The position numbers and the translations under genes are program-made. A stretch of 64,000 bases of DNA from Streptomyces violens. Lineage in GTDB: Bacteria > Actinomycetota > Actinomycetes > Streptomycetales > Streptomycetaceae. The stretch is from contig NZ_JOBH01000004.1 of assembly GCF_000717745.1 (NCBI RefSeq), positions 419,884 through 483,883 on the forward strand, read 5' to 3'. Below the pieces are notes generated by a model that saw only the letters and a program-made list of their open reading frames with translations, ran no database searches and was not told the origin of the DNA. Of the stretch, positions 1-8,007 are shown one piece after another; the first letter of the stretch is position 1, and each line of letters starts with the position of its first letter.

Positions 1-794
1 TCCTCGCAGTGGCCATCGCCGTCCTCGTCGCCTTCCCGCTGTACTGGATGGTCCTCTCCGCCCTCAAACCCGCGGCCGAGATCCAGTCCACCGACCCCCG
101 CCCCTGGACCCTCGCCCCGACCCTGGACGCCTTCCGCCGCGTCTTCGAGCAGCAGGACTTCGGCCGGTACTTCCTCAACAGTCTGATCGTGGCGGGCACC
201 GTCGTCATAGCCTCCGCACTGATCGCCTTCCTGGCCGCCACCGCGGTCACCCGCTTCCGTTTCAGGTTCCGCACCACCCTGCTGATCATGTTCCTGGTCG
301 CGCAGATGGTGCCGGTCGAGGCGCTCACCATCCCGCTGTTCTTCCTCATGCGGGACGCCGGTCAGCTCAACACGCTCGGCTCGCTGATCCTGCCGCACCT
401 CGCCTTCTCGCTGCCGTTCGCCATCTGGATGCTGCGCGGCTTCGTCAAGGCGGTACCGGAGGCGCTGGAGGAGCAGGCCGCGATCGACGGCGCGAGCCGC
501 ACCCGCTTCCTGTGGCAGATCCTCTTTCCGCTGGTCTTTCCCGGCCTGGCCGCGACCAGCGTCTTCTCCTTCATCTCCACCTGGAACGACTTCCTGTTCG
601 CCAAGTCCTTCCTCATCAGCGACACCTCGCAGTCCACCCTGCCCATGGCGCTGCTGGTCTTCTTCAAGCCCGACGAGAACGACTGGGGAGGGATCATGGC
701 CGCCTCTACGGTGATGACCGTCCCCGTCCTGGTCTTCTTCGTACTCGTACAGCGCCGCCTGGTCTCCGGACTCGGCGGCGCGGTCAAGGACTGA
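1..794 (+). CDS. Carbohydrate ABC transporter permease (MalG/DasC type), 5' partial
   Basis: Inner-membrane permease of a binding-protein-dependent sugar importer. The reading frame is open to the left edge, and the first in-window start (GTG at 9) falls inside the first membrane helix, so the gene almost certainly begins upstream. About six hydrophobic segments are visible. The cytoplasmic EAA loop that docks on the ATPase is clear (EEQAAIDGASRTRFLWQ, around residues 155-172 counted from the GTG). Family members of the second-permease type (MalG, AraQ, DasC, NgcG) are about 270-300 aa, so only a short N-terminal piece is missing. The GH20 hexosaminidase starts 5 nt after the stop, which suggests one operon and a substrate such as N-acetylglucosamine or chitobiose. 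The substrate is inferred from this neighbour only. Confidence 0.9.
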   Translation, partial: LAVAIAVLVAFPLYWMVLSALKPAAEIQSTDPRPWTLAPTLDAFRRVFEQQDFGRYFLNSLIVAGTVVIASALIAFLAATAVTRFRFRFRTTLLIMFLVAQMVPVEALTIPLFFLMRDAGQLNTLGSLILPHLAFSLPFAIWMLRGFVKAVPEALEEQAAIDGASRTRFLWQILFPLVFPGLAATSVFSFISTWNDFLFAKSFLISDTSQSTLPMALLVFFKPDENDWGGIMAASTVMTVPVLVFFVLVQRRLVSGLGGAVKD

Positions 795-798
795 TGTC

Positions 799-2448
799 AT
801 GTCAAGGACTGATGCCATGAACGCCCAACTGCTCCCCGTCCCCCGGCACTTGGATGTCGGCGACGGTGTCGGATGCGCCCTGGACGCGGCCACCACGCTC
901 GCGGCCGGCCCCGGCACCGAAACCACCGAGCGGTGGCTGCGCGGCACGCTGGGCGCCGCGCTGGGACTGGCGCTCCCGCCGGGCCCGGCCGACGCGCCCG
1001 GCACGATCACACTCACCACCGCCCCCGAACTGCCGCCCGAGGGCTACCGGCTCGACACCACCGGAGACGCCGTACGAATCACCGGCGGCGGCCCGGCCGG
1101 CGTCTTCTGGGGCGCCCAGACCCTGCGCCAGCTCCTCGGCGCCGACGCCTTCCGCCATGCACCCATCACCCCCGAGCGGACCTGGCGCCTGCCCGCCGTA
1201 CGCATCGAGGACGGCCCCCGCTTCTCCTGGCGCGGCATGATGCTCGACGTCGCCCGGCACTTCCTCCCCAAGGACGATGTGCTGCGCTACCTCGACCTGC
1301 TCGCCGCGCACAAGCTGAACGTCTTCCACTTCCACCTCACCGACGACCAGGGCTGGCGCATCGAAATCAAGCGCCACCCGCGCCTCACCGAAGTCGGCTC
1401 CTGGCGGCCACGCACCAAGTACGGCCACCGCGCGTCGGAGCTGTGGGACGAGACGCCGTACGGCGGGTACTACACCCAGGACGACATCCGGGAGATCGTC
1501 GCGTACGCCGCCGAGCGGCACATCCGCGTCGTCCCCGAGATCGACATTCCCGGCCATTCCCAGGCCGCGATCGCCGCCTATCCCTGGCTCGGCAACGCCG
1601 ACGTCGTCGACACCGCCGCGCTGGAGGTGTGGGACACCTGGGGCGTCAGCCCGAACATCCTCGCGCCCACGGACGCGACCCTCCGCTTCTACGAGGACGT
1701 CCTGACCGAGGTACTGGAGCTCTTCCCGCCGCACGTCTCGCCGTTCGTGCACATCGGCGGCGACGAGTGCCCCAAGGACCAGTGGCATCGGTCGCCGGCC
1801 GCCCAGGCCCGGATCGCCGAACTCGGGCTGGCCGACGAGGACGGACTCCAGTCCTGGTTCATCCGCCACTTCGACCGCTGGCTGACCGCGCGCGGCCGCC
1901 GCCTCATCGGCTGGGACGAGATCCTGGAGGGCGGCCTCGCCGAGGGCGCCGCGGTCTCCTCCTGGCGCGGCTACGCGGGCGGCATCGCCGCCGCCGAGGC
2001 CGGGCACGACGTCGTGATGTGCCCGGAGCAGCAGGTGTACCTGGACCACCGCCAGCACGGCGGCCCCGACGAACCGATGCCCATCGGCTACGTACGCACC
2101 CTGGAGGACGTCTACCGGTTCGAACCTGTACCGCCCGGCCTTTCCCCGGAAGCCGCCCGGCACATCCTCGGCACTCAGGCCAATGTCTGGACCGAGGTGA
2201 TGCAGAACCGCTCCCGCGTCGACTACCAGGTCTTTCCCCGGCTCGCCGCGTTCGCCGAGGTCGCCTGGTCCCCGCTGCCGGTACCGGCGGAACGGGACTA
2301 CCCGGCCTTCGAGGCGCGGATGGCCGACCACTACGCCCGCCTTGATGCCCTGGGCGTCGACTACCGCCCGCCCGGCGGCCCGCTGCCCCGGCAGCGCCGC
2401 CCCGGCGTCCTCGGCCGCCCGATCGAGGGCGCACCGCCACAGGTGTGA
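799..2448 (+). CDS. Beta-N-acetylhexosaminidase, glycoside hydrolase family 20
   Basis: Exo-enzyme that removes terminal beta-GlcNAc/GalNAc from chito-oligosaccharides or glycans. The 549-aa protein has the GH20b alpha/beta N-terminal domain (about residues 20-130) followed by the catalytic TIM barrel. The barrel opens with RGMMLDVARHF and carries HFHLTDDQGWR and the catalytic Asp-Glu pair in HIGGDECPKDQW. GH20 enzymes use substrate-assisted catalysis with exactly this Asp-Glu pair. No signal peptide is visible, so it probably acts in the cytoplasm on sugars brought in by the transporter immediately upstream. A second ATG at 817 is an alternative start; neither has a strong ribosome-binding site, consistent with coupling to the upstream stop. 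The tail is Pro/Arg-rich and not conserved. Confidence 0.93.
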   Translation: MSRTDAMNAQLLPVPRHLDVGDGVGCALDAATTLAAGPGTETTERWLRGTLGAALGLALPPGPADAPGTITLTTAPELPPEGYRLDTTGDAVRITGGGPAGVFWGAQTLRQLLGADAFRHAPITPERTWRLPAVRIEDGPRFSWRGMMLDVARHFLPKDDVLRYLDLLAAHKLNVFHFHLTDDQGWRIEIKRHPRLTEVGSWRPRTKYGHRASELWDETPYGGYYTQDDIREIVAYAAERHIRVVPEIDIPGHSQAAIAAYPWLGNADVVDTAALEVWDTWGVSPNILAPTDATLRFYEDVLTEVLELFPPHVSPFVHIGGDECPKDQWHRSPAAQARIAELGLADEDGLQSWFIRHFDRWLTARGRRLIGWDEILEGGLAEGAAVSSWRGYAGGIAAAEAGHDVVMCPEQQVYLDHRQHGGPDEPMPIGYVRTLEDVYRFEPVPPGLSPEAARHILGTQANVWTEVMQNRSRVDYQVFPRLAAFAEVAWSPLPVPAERDYPAFEARMADHYARLDALGVDYRPPGGPLPRQRRPGVLGRPIEGAPPQV

Positions 2449-2487
2449 CACCCGGCGTCGCTGTACGACCTGACGTACCGGCACACC

Positions 2488-2730
2488 TCAGAAGGGCATG
2501 CGGGAACGGCCCTTACGGCCGGCGCGACCGCTCTTTCCCACCGCCCGGTTGCTGCTGCGGAACGGCGCGCTCAGCAGTCGCCCCACAACGCCAGGAGCCT
2601 TGCCTGCCCCACGCGCGCCCGCACCGAGCGACTTCTGCGTGCCCCGCTCCGGGCGCCGGGACAACCTCGGTACGAGGAACCCCAGAACCAGCATGAGCAC
2701 ACACACGACAGCGATGACCGCTACCACCAT
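2488..2730 (-). CDS. Small single-span membrane protein, DUF6411-like
   Basis: An 80-aa protein beginning with one hydrophobic helix (VVAVIAVVCVLMLVLGFLV), followed by a strongly basic, Gly/Arg-rich tail ending GRKGRSRMPF. Small proteins with this layout and this C-terminal RSRMPF are common in Streptomyces and have no known role. From memory I match it to DUF6411. It lies convergent to the hexosaminidase with 39 nt between stops. The helix-then-basic-tail arrangement predicts a membrane protein with the tail in the cytoplasm. The frame is preferred over the overlapping plus-strand frames because it alone has a membrane helix and a family match. Confidence 0.72.
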   Translation of the reverse strand: MVVAVIAVVCVLMLVLGFLVPRLSRRPERGTQKSLGAGARGAGKAPGVVGRLLSAPFRSSNRAVGKSGRAGRKGRSRMPF

Positions 2731-2959
2731 GACGCTCTCCTCTCCGCTGTGGGCTGCCCCACCCCTCCCGAGTACCCCCGAGAACGGACCTCACGGCCAC
2801 TACTGCGCCGGCGGCCGGTTTCTCCCCGTGGAACGGTCGTGACTGCGCCACGCCGGCAGCGTCACCGAGGTCATCGCCTCCCACGACGGCTCACACCTCC
2901 ACTGACCGCCTCCGCCTGATCCACCGGCCCCGTTTTCGCTGATCCGGTCGAACATCGCC

Positions 2960-2971
2960 TACGCTCGACGG
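2960..2971 (+). promoter_or_regulatory. Probable -10 element giving a leaderless mRNA for the YciO-type gene
   Basis: TACGCT at 2960-2965 fits the actinomycete TANNNT -10 pattern and is followed by only six bases before the ATG at 2972. Transcription would therefore start at or next to the A of the start codon. No ribosome-binding site lies upstream of the ATG, which agrees with leaderless translation. The -35 region is not convincing. Confidence 0.45.
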
Positions 2972-3592
2972 ATGGCGAAGTACTTCGACGTGCACCCCGA
3001 AAACCCGCAGCCGCGCACCATCCGCAGTGTGGCCGACAGCATCCGCTCGGGCGGGCTCGTCGCCTATCCGACGGACTCCTGTTTCGCCCTCGGCTGTCAG
3101 CTCGGCAGCCGGGACGGCATCGACCGGATCAAGTCCATCCGGAACCTCGATGACCGCCACCACTTCACCCTGGTGTGCCAGAACTTCGCGCAGCTCGGCC
3201 AGTTCGTACAGATCGACAACGATGTGTTCCGGGCCATCAAGGCCGCGACGCCCGGCAGTTACACCTTCATCCTCCCGGCGACGAAGGAAGTGCCGCGCAA
3301 GCTGCTGCACGCGAAGAAGAAGACGGTCGGGGTCCGCATCCCCGACCACGCCGTCGCGCAGGCACTGCTCGCCGAACTGGGCGAGCCGCTGCTGTCCAGC
3401 ACCCTCCTCCTGCCCGACGAGGAGGAACCGCTGACGCAGGGCTGGGAGATCAAGGAACGGCTCGACCACGTGGTGGACGCGGTGGTCGACTCGGGCGACT
3501 GCGGCACCGAGCCGACCACGGTCATCGACTTCTCCGGCGGCGAAACCGAGATCGTGCGCCGGGGAGCGGGCGACTGGACGCGGTTCGAATAA
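2972..3592 (+). CDS. L-threonylcarbamoyladenylate synthase family protein (YciO/YrdC/Sua5)
   Basis: Family members use threonine, bicarbonate and ATP to make threonylcarbamoyl-AMP, the precursor of the t6A tRNA modification; the YciO branch has the same fold with weak or uncertain activity. The 206-aa sequence shows the YrdC fold: RSGGLVAYPTDSCFALGC near residues 26-43, IKSIRNLDDRHHFTLVC, then PGSYTFILPATKEVPRK and VGVRIPDHAVAQALL. The tail ends with the usual TTVIDF region. The length and the KSIRNLD version of the usual KxR motif favour YciO over the housekeeping YrdC/Sua5 enzyme. It stands alone, transcribed towards the flavin monooxygenase gene that converges on it. Confidence 0.88.
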   Translation: MAKYFDVHPENPQPRTIRSVADSIRSGGLVAYPTDSCFALGCQLGSRDGIDRIKSIRNLDDRHHFTLVCQNFAQLGQFVQIDNDVFRAIKAATPGSYTFILPATKEVPRKLLHAKKKTVGVRIPDHAVAQALLAELGEPLLSSTLLLPDEEEPLTQGWEIKERLDHVVDAVVDSGDCGTEPTTVIDFSGGETEIVRRGAGDWTRFE

Positions 3593-3624
3593 GCGCTGCT
3601 GTTACTGGGCGCTGCCGTTACTGA

Positions 3625-3682
3625 GCGAGTCGCTCCCAGGCGGCCACCGGTCCTGGGCGAATCGCTCTCAGGCGGCCACCGG
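3625..3682. repeat. Two-copy 26-bp direct repeat at the 3' end of the flavin monooxygenase gene
   Basis: Positions 3625-3650 and 3657-3682 are near-identical (two differences), giving a 32-bp period. The second copy covers the last codons and stop of the minus-strand monooxygenase gene and the first lies just beyond it, so the gene end looks duplicated in tandem. A shorter repeat (TGTTACTGGGC / CGTTACTGAGC) lies at 3600-3626. Confidence 0.75.
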
Positions 3683-4777
3683 CTCGCGTTCCAGCAGCCG
3701 CCGGATGTCGCGTGCGGCGGCGCGTCCCGCCCGGTTCGCGCCGATCGTACTGGCGGAGGGGCCGTAGCCGACGAGGTGGACGCGGGGGTCGCGGACGGCA
3801 CGCGTGCCGTCCATGCGGATGCCGCCGCCCGGGTCGCGGAGGCGGAGCGGGGCGAGGTGGTCGATGACCGGGCGGAAGCCGGTGGCGAGCAGGATGGCGT
3901 CGGCCGGGTAGGCACTGCCGTCGGCCCAGCGGACGCCGTCCTCCGTAATGCGGTCGAACATCGGCCGCCGGACGAGCACGCCCCGCTCCCGCGCCCGCCG
4001 CATCTCCTCGGTCATCGGCAGGCCGGTGACCGAGACCACACTGCGGGGCGGCAGACCCTGGCGTACCCGGTCCTCGACCAGGGCCACGGCGGCGCGGCCG
4101 CGCTCCTCGTCGAACGGTCCCTCGCGGAAGGCCGGCGGCCGCCGGGTCACCCATGCCGTGTCCGCCGCGACCTCGGCGATCTCCATCAGATGCTGTACGG
4201 CGGAGGTGCCGCCGCCGACCACGACGACCCGCTGCCCGGCGAACTCCTGCGGCCCGCGATAGCCGGCGGTGTGCAGCAGACGCCCGCGAAACCGCTCCTG
4301 ACCAGGGAAATGCGGCCAGAACGGCCGGTCCCAGGTCCCGGTCGCATTCACCAGCGCCCGGGCCGCGTATGTCCCCTCCGAGGACTCGACGAGCAGCCGG
4401 CCGCGGGGCTCCGGGCCCTCCGGGCGTACGGCGGTGACGTGTACCGGCCGATGCACCCGCAGGCCGAAGGTCTCCTCGTACGTCGTGAAATAGTCCCCGA
4501 TCACCTCGGCGGAGGGGCGGCCTGGGTCGGCGCCCGTCAGCTCCATGCCGGGGAGCGCGTGCATCCCGTGGACTCTGCCGTACGTGAGTGTCGGCCAGCG
4601 GAACTGCCACGCGCCGCCCGGGCGCGGCGCGTGGTCGAGTACGACGAAGTCCTGATCCGGTGTGTAACCCAGCCGCCGCAGATGGAAGGCGGCGGCGAGA
4701 CCGGCCTGACCTGCACCGATCACCACGACCTCGACCTCACGCGCCCCGCTGGTGTTGTTCATGGTTGTACTAACCAT
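3668..4777 (-). CDS. Flavin-dependent monooxygenase / NAD(P)-binding oxidoreductase (CzcO/FMO-like)
   Basis: A two-dinucleotide flavoprotein: an N-terminal FAD Rossmann motif (VIGAGQAGLAAAFHLRRLG, about residues 18-36) and a second NAD(P) Rossmann motif (VVVVGGGTSAVQHL) in mid-protein. The ATGFRP element near the C-terminus is typical of FMO/Baeyer-Villiger-related enzymes. Family members oxygenate small nucleophiles or ketones; the substrate here is unknown. ATGs at 4777 and 4762 are both possible starts and lie inside a nested inverted repeat. The next gene upstream on the same strand is the ssu sulfonate operon 76 nt away, so a role in organosulfur use is possible but not shown. Confidence 0.82.
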   Translation of the reverse strand: MVSTTMNNTSGAREVEVVVIGAGQAGLAAAFHLRRLGYTPDQDFVVLDHAPRPGGAWQFRWPTLTYGRVHGMHALPGMELTGADPGRPSAEVIGDYFTTYEETFGLRVHRPVHVTAVRPEGPEPRGRLLVESSEGTYAARALVNATGTWDRPFWPHFPGQERFRGRLLHTAGYRGPQEFAGQRVVVVGGGTSAVQHLMEIAEVAADTAWVTRRPPAFREGPFDEERGRAAVALVEDRVRQGLPPRSVVSVTGLPMTEEMRRARERGVLVRRPMFDRITEDGVRWADGSAYPADAILLATGFRPVIDHLAPLRLRDPGGGIRMDGTRAVRDPRVHLVGYGPSASTIGANRAGRAAARDIRRLLEREPVAA

Positions 4778-4786
4778 GCGGGGCGC
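4741..4786 (-). promoter_or_regulatory. Nested inverted repeats enclosing the monooxygenase start codons
   Basis: A 9-bp perfect pair (GCGCCCCGC at 4741-4749 with GCGGGGCGC at 4778-4786) brackets an inner 19-bp palindrome, CATGGTTGTACTAACCATG at 4760-4778. Both candidate start codons of the minus-strand gene (ATG at 4777 and 4762) are arms of the inner palindrome. As DNA this could be a repressor operator; as RNA it would put the start codons in a GC-clamped hairpin. Confidence 0.5.
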
Positions 4787-4853
4787 CGCTGTCTTCCCGG
4801 CATCGCTGTTTTCCCAACGCCGTGGCTGCGGCCTCAGCGGGCGTCAGCCGGCC

Positions 4854-5918
4854 TCAGCCGGTCTTTCCGTACGTACGCGGTCGTGTGCTCGACGGCGGCA
4901 GGTCACCGTTGAACCGCGGGTCGACGAAGTCGGCGAAGGAGTACTTCCGGGGGATCAGCCCGATGTCCGCGAAGGTGTTCACGATCTGCTGCTCGGAGGC
5001 GACGGCGGCCTTGTCGACCGCGACCGGTACGGCCGTACCGCGCGTCCGCTTGACCGCGTCCAGCGCCACCTTCTCCGGCAGCCCGGTCTCCTTCGCCCAC
5101 ACCTCGGCCCACTTCTGCGGATGCTTGAACACCCAGTCCTGGGCACGCCGCAGCCGGTCGTTGTAGTCCTTGAGCACCCCGGCCTTCTTCTTGTCCTTCA
5201 GCGCGGCGGGCGCGGCCACCTGGAAGCTGAGGCCGTTGACGACGCCCTGCCCGGTGGTCAGCACGCGCGCGTCGGCCTGGTCGAGGGCCTGCGAGGTGTA
5301 CGGGTCCCACACCGCCCAGGCGTCCACCCGGCCGCGGGTGAACGCGGCCAGCGCGTCCGCCGGCTGCAGATAGCTGAGCTTGACGTCCTTGGTCGTCAGG
5401 CCGGCCTTCTTCAGGGAGGCGACGAGCTGGTAATTGGCCGAGCTGCCCTGCGCCACCGCGATCGTCTTGCCCTTGAGCTGCGCGGGCCGCTTCAGTGGCG
5501 AGTCCTTCTTCACCAGGATCGACTCGCCCTCCGAGGAGCTGTGCGAGGCCGCGATGACCTTGAGTTTCTGCTGGGCGGCCGCGGCGAAGACGGGCGGGGT
5601 GTTGCCGACCGCGCCGATGTCCACGGCGCCCGCGTTGAGCGCCTCCAGCAGCGGCGGCCCGGAGGTAAAGGTGGACCACTTGATGCGGTACGGCAGGTCG
5701 TCCAGCTCCCCGGCGGCCCGCAGCAGCGCCTCGGAGCCGCCCTTCTGGTCACCGACGTTCAGTGTCACGGAGCCCTTGCCGTCGGTGCCACTGCCCGTAC
5801 CACCGCCGGAACCGTCCGCCCGGGACGCACCGCCGCACGCCGTCAGCAGCAGCGCGAGCGGGAGCAGCAGGGCGGCGGCCGGTACGAGGGCGCGGGCCGG
5901 TGGGCGTGGTCTCATCAC
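4854..5918 (-). CDS. ssuA: Sulfonate/nitrate-type ABC transporter substrate-binding lipoprotein (SsuA)
   Basis: Extracytoplasmic binding protein for alkanesulfonates. The 354-aa precursor has a basic start, a hydrophobic signal segment and a lipobox ending LLTAC-G, so it should be a lipoprotein anchored at Cys28 or nearby. The mature part has the NMT1/SsuA-like periplasmic fold: VTLNVGDQKGGSEALLRA at its start, LLEALNAGAVDIGAVGNTPP, and VDAWAVWDPYTSQALDQ. It is the third gene of a leader-ssuC-ssuB-ssuA unit; 78 nt separate it from ssuB, a gap that holds imperfect copies of GTTCGTTGGTT. Aliphatic sulfonate is the most likely ligand; taurine, nitrate or thiamine-precursor binding proteins share the fold. 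Confidence 0.88.
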   Translation of the reverse strand: MMRPRPPARALVPAAALLLPLALLLTACGGASRADGSGGGTGSGTDGKGSVTLNVGDQKGGSEALLRAAGELDDLPYRIKWSTFTSGPPLLEALNAGAVDIGAVGNTPPVFAAAAQQKLKVIAASHSSSEGESILVKKDSPLKRPAQLKGKTIAVAQGSSANYQLVASLKKAGLTTKDVKLSYLQPADALAAFTRGRVDAWAVWDPYTSQALDQADARVLTTGQGVVNGLSFQVAAPAALKDKKKAGVLKDYNDRLRRAQDWVFKHPQKWAEVWAKETGLPEKVALDAVKRTRGTAVPVAVDKAAVASEQQIVNTFADIGLIPRKYSFADFVDPRFNGDLPPSSTRPRTYGKTG

Positions 5919-5996
5919 AGTTCCGTTCGTTGGTTTCGTGGGTGTTCGTTGGTTCGTGAGCTTGTGCAGCGAGGGATGGGTTGTGCGTCGAGCCGG

Positions 5997-6800
5997 TCAG
6001 GCCGCGTCGGCGAGGCCGCCGCCCGCCGGGCCGTCCGCGAGGCTGTCGTCGGCGGGACCCTCCACGCCCAGCCGGTCCAGCAGTCGCGCACGCAACGCCG
6101 CGAAGCGCGGGGAGGCGATGTCCCTGGGCCGCGGCAGGTCGATGGCGGTCTCGTACGCGATCACGCCTTCGTCCATCACCAGCACCCGGTCCGCGAGCAG
6201 CAGTGCTTCCTCGACGTCATGGGTGACCAGCAGCACCGCGCAGCCGCGCCGCCGCCACAGCTCGGCGACCAGTCGCTGCGCCTTGATGCGCGTCAGCGCG
6301 TCCAGCGCGCCGAACGGCTCGTCGAGCAGCAGCAGATCGGGCTCGCGCACCAGGGCCCGGGCCAGCGAAGCGCGCTGGGCCTCGCCGCCGGAGAGCGTCT
6401 TCGGCCAGGCATCGGTACGGTGCGAGAGGCCGACCTCGCCCAACGCCCTTTCCGCAACCTCCCGTTCGGGCCGCCCGGGCAGCCCGAGGAGAACATTCCG
6501 CCACACCTTCTTCCAGGGCATCAACCGCGGCGCCTGAAAGGCAACGGCCGAACGGCGCGGTACCGACACCTCACCCTCGATCTCCCGGTCGAGCCCGGCG
6601 AGCACGCGCAGCAACGTCGACTTCCCGCACCCACTGCGCCCGAGCAACGCCACGAACTCGCCGGGCCGCACGGTCAGTTCAAGCCCATCAATCACCGCCC
6701 GCCCACCAAAGGAACGGGTCAGCCCGGCCACCCGTACAGCGGCGGTGGAGGCACTGTCTGCAGTCTTCGGGCTCACTGGCCCGTGAACGTCGGTCGCCAT
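5997..6800 (-). CDS. ssuB: Sulfonate ABC transporter ATP-binding protein (SsuB)
   Basis: Cytoplasmic ATPase of the sulfonate importer, 267 aa. Walker A is LLGRSGCGKSTLLRVLAGLD, the signature motif is LSGGEAQRASLARAL and Walker B is LLLLDEPFGALDALTR, with the switch His in LLVTHDVEEA. The start overlaps the end of ssuC by 28 nt, so the two are translationally coupled. The C-terminal tail after the ATPase core (about 25 residues, ending DGPAGGGLADAA) is low-complexity and not part of the domain. SsuB/TauB/NrtD ATPases are 240-270 aa, so the length is normal. Confidence 0.93.
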   Translation of the reverse strand: MATDVHGPVSPKTADSASTAAVRVAGLTRSFGGRAVIDGLELTVRPGEFVALLGRSGCGKSTLLRVLAGLDREIEGEVSVPRRSAVAFQAPRLMPWKKVWRNVLLGLPGRPEREVAERALGEVGLSHRTDAWPKTLSGGEAQRASLARALVREPDLLLLDEPFGALDALTRIKAQRLVAELWRRRGCAVLLVTHDVEEALLLADRVLVMDEGVIAYETAIDLPRPRDIASPRFAALRARLLDRLGVEGPADDSLADGPAGGGLADAA

Positions 6801-7657
6801 TGCAGCAACAGCCTTTCGAGAGTACGGACGAGGAAATCGGCGAGCAGCCCGAGCAGCGCGTACACAATCAGGCAGACCACGATCACATCGGTGCGGAAGA
6901 ATTCCCGTGCCTGATTCATGAGGAACCCGATGCCGTCATCGGCGTTGACCGACTCGCCGAATACCAGCGCCAGCCACGCCGTGGCCAGCGAGTACCGCAG
7001 CCCGGTCATCGCACCCGGCAACGCCCCGGGCAGTACGACATGCCGGATCAGCCCCCACCGTCCGAGCCCGAGCGAGGTCCCGGCCTCAACCAACTGGGCG
7101 TCCACACCTCTGATCCCGGCGTACACATTCAGGTACAGGTGAAAGGCCACCCCGAGCGCAATCAACGCAATCTTCGGTGCCTCGCCAATCCCCAGCCAGA
7201 TGATGAACAACGGGATGACGCCCACCCACGGAATGGACCGCAACATCTGCACGGTCGCGTCCACCAGGTCCTCACCCAGCCGCGACAACCCGGAGGCGAG
7301 CGCCAGCGCAACGCCCGCGACGCCGCCCAGTACCAGCCCGACCAGCACGCGCTGGACGGACACGAGCATCGCCGACGGCAACGTCCCGTCCGAGACGAGC
7401 CCCGCGGCGGTACGCGCGATGGTGCCGGGCGAGGCGAGCACGTCGGGATGGAGCACCCCCGACGCACTCAACACCTGCCACAACACGACCAGCCCCACCG
7501 GCCCAGTCGTACGCCGCAGCCACCGAGGCACCGACCGCCGCCGGGCGGAGACCGGCACCAATGTGACGAGCTCGGGCCCCTGGGAGGCATCGGATGTCTC
7601 GGGCGGCGCAGAGGACGATCGAGCCCGTCGATCAATTACAGCCTGATCAGGCGTCAT
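6773..7657 (-). CDS. ssuC: Sulfonate ABC transporter permease (SsuC)
   Basis: Membrane permease of the sulfonate importer, 294 aa with about six helices. The EAA-type loop is VEAGTSLGLGRWGLIRHVVL, and the N-terminal part GLVVLWQVLSASGVLHPDVL is typical of the SsuC/TauC family. I chose ATG at 7657 because a GGAG Shine-Dalgarno precedes it (GCGGAGTTTTT before ATG). The same frame runs upstream to 7927 but encodes an implausible poly-Leu stretch that is a shadow of the leader-peptide codons. The gene is first in the ssuCBA operon and lies 119 nt downstream of the Cys-rich leader ORF, which probably controls it in response to cysteine. Confidence 0.92.
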   Translation of the reverse strand: MTPDQAVIDRRARSSSAPPETSDASQGPELVTLVPVSARRRSVPRWLRRTTGPVGLVVLWQVLSASGVLHPDVLASPGTIARTAAGLVSDGTLPSAMLVSVQRVLVGLVLGGVAGVALALASGLSRLGEDLVDATVQMLRSIPWVGVIPLFIIWLGIGEAPKIALIALGVAFHLYLNVYAGIRGVDAQLVEAGTSLGLGRWGLIRHVVLPGALPGAMTGLRYSLATAWLALVFGESVNADDGIGFLMNQAREFFRTDVIVVCLIVYALLGLLADFLVRTLERLLLQWRPTFTGQ

Positions 7658-7776
7658 AAAAACTCCGCAAACGGAAAGAAGGCCAGGCCGCACACAAGCA
7701 CGGCAAAAGCGCGCGCAACGCAAGAAGGCGCGAAAGGAAAGGCGAAGCCCGGAGTGAAAACTGGAGGCGAAACTCG

Positions 7777-7890
7777 TCAGCAGTAACAGCAGCAGTAACA
7801 GCAGCAGCCGTCGCCGCGGCGACAGGCGGCAGAGGCCACCCGCAGCAGGTCGATATGACCGCGCGTGGTGAGCAAGGCTGACGAAGACAT
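7777..7890 (-). CDS. Cysteine-rich leader peptide (37 aa) upstream of ssuCBA
   Basis: A short ORF, MSSSALLTTRGHIDLLRVAS at its start, then a Cys run ending CCCYCCCYC-stop; eight of the last 10 residues before the stop are Cys or Tyr codons in series (TGC/TGT/TAC). Actinobacterial leader peptides of the form TTRGHIDLxRVASALCRR occur upstream of sulfur-assimilation genes, and in mycobacteria Cys-rich leaderless uORFs mediate cysteine-responsive attenuation. A promoter whose -10 ends 7 nt before this ATG predicts a leaderless transcript. Slow decoding of the Cys run when Cys-tRNA is scarce would be the signal that opens ssuC expression. The peptide itself need not have a function. Confidence 0.85.
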   Translation of the reverse strand: MSSSALLTTRGHIDLLRVASAACRRGDGCCCYCCCYC

Positions 7891-7897
7891 GCCGCTG

Positions 7898-7927
7898 AAC
7901 GTAGCCGCGTGGCCGGAACCGGGTCAA
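7898..7927 (-). promoter_or_regulatory. Promoter of the leader peptide-ssuCBA unit
   Basis: On the minus strand TTGACC (complement of 7922-7927) and TACGTT (complement of 7898-7903) are separated by 18 bp, a good housekeeping-type -35/-10 pair. The -10 lies 7 nt before the leader ATG at 7890, so transcription should begin at the start codon. Confidence 0.6.
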
Positions 7928-8007
7928 TCGCTGTCTCGGCCAGTGGTCCTTTATTGCGGCCGTGTGTCAGGTCGGTCCCACCCCGCTGCATCGCCGATCA
8001 TGGTGAT

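Noticed and set aside
7658..7927. Poly-Leu N-terminal extension of ssuC
   Set aside because: It is the out-of-frame reading of the Cys codons of the leader peptide; the true start at 7657 has its own ribosome-binding site.
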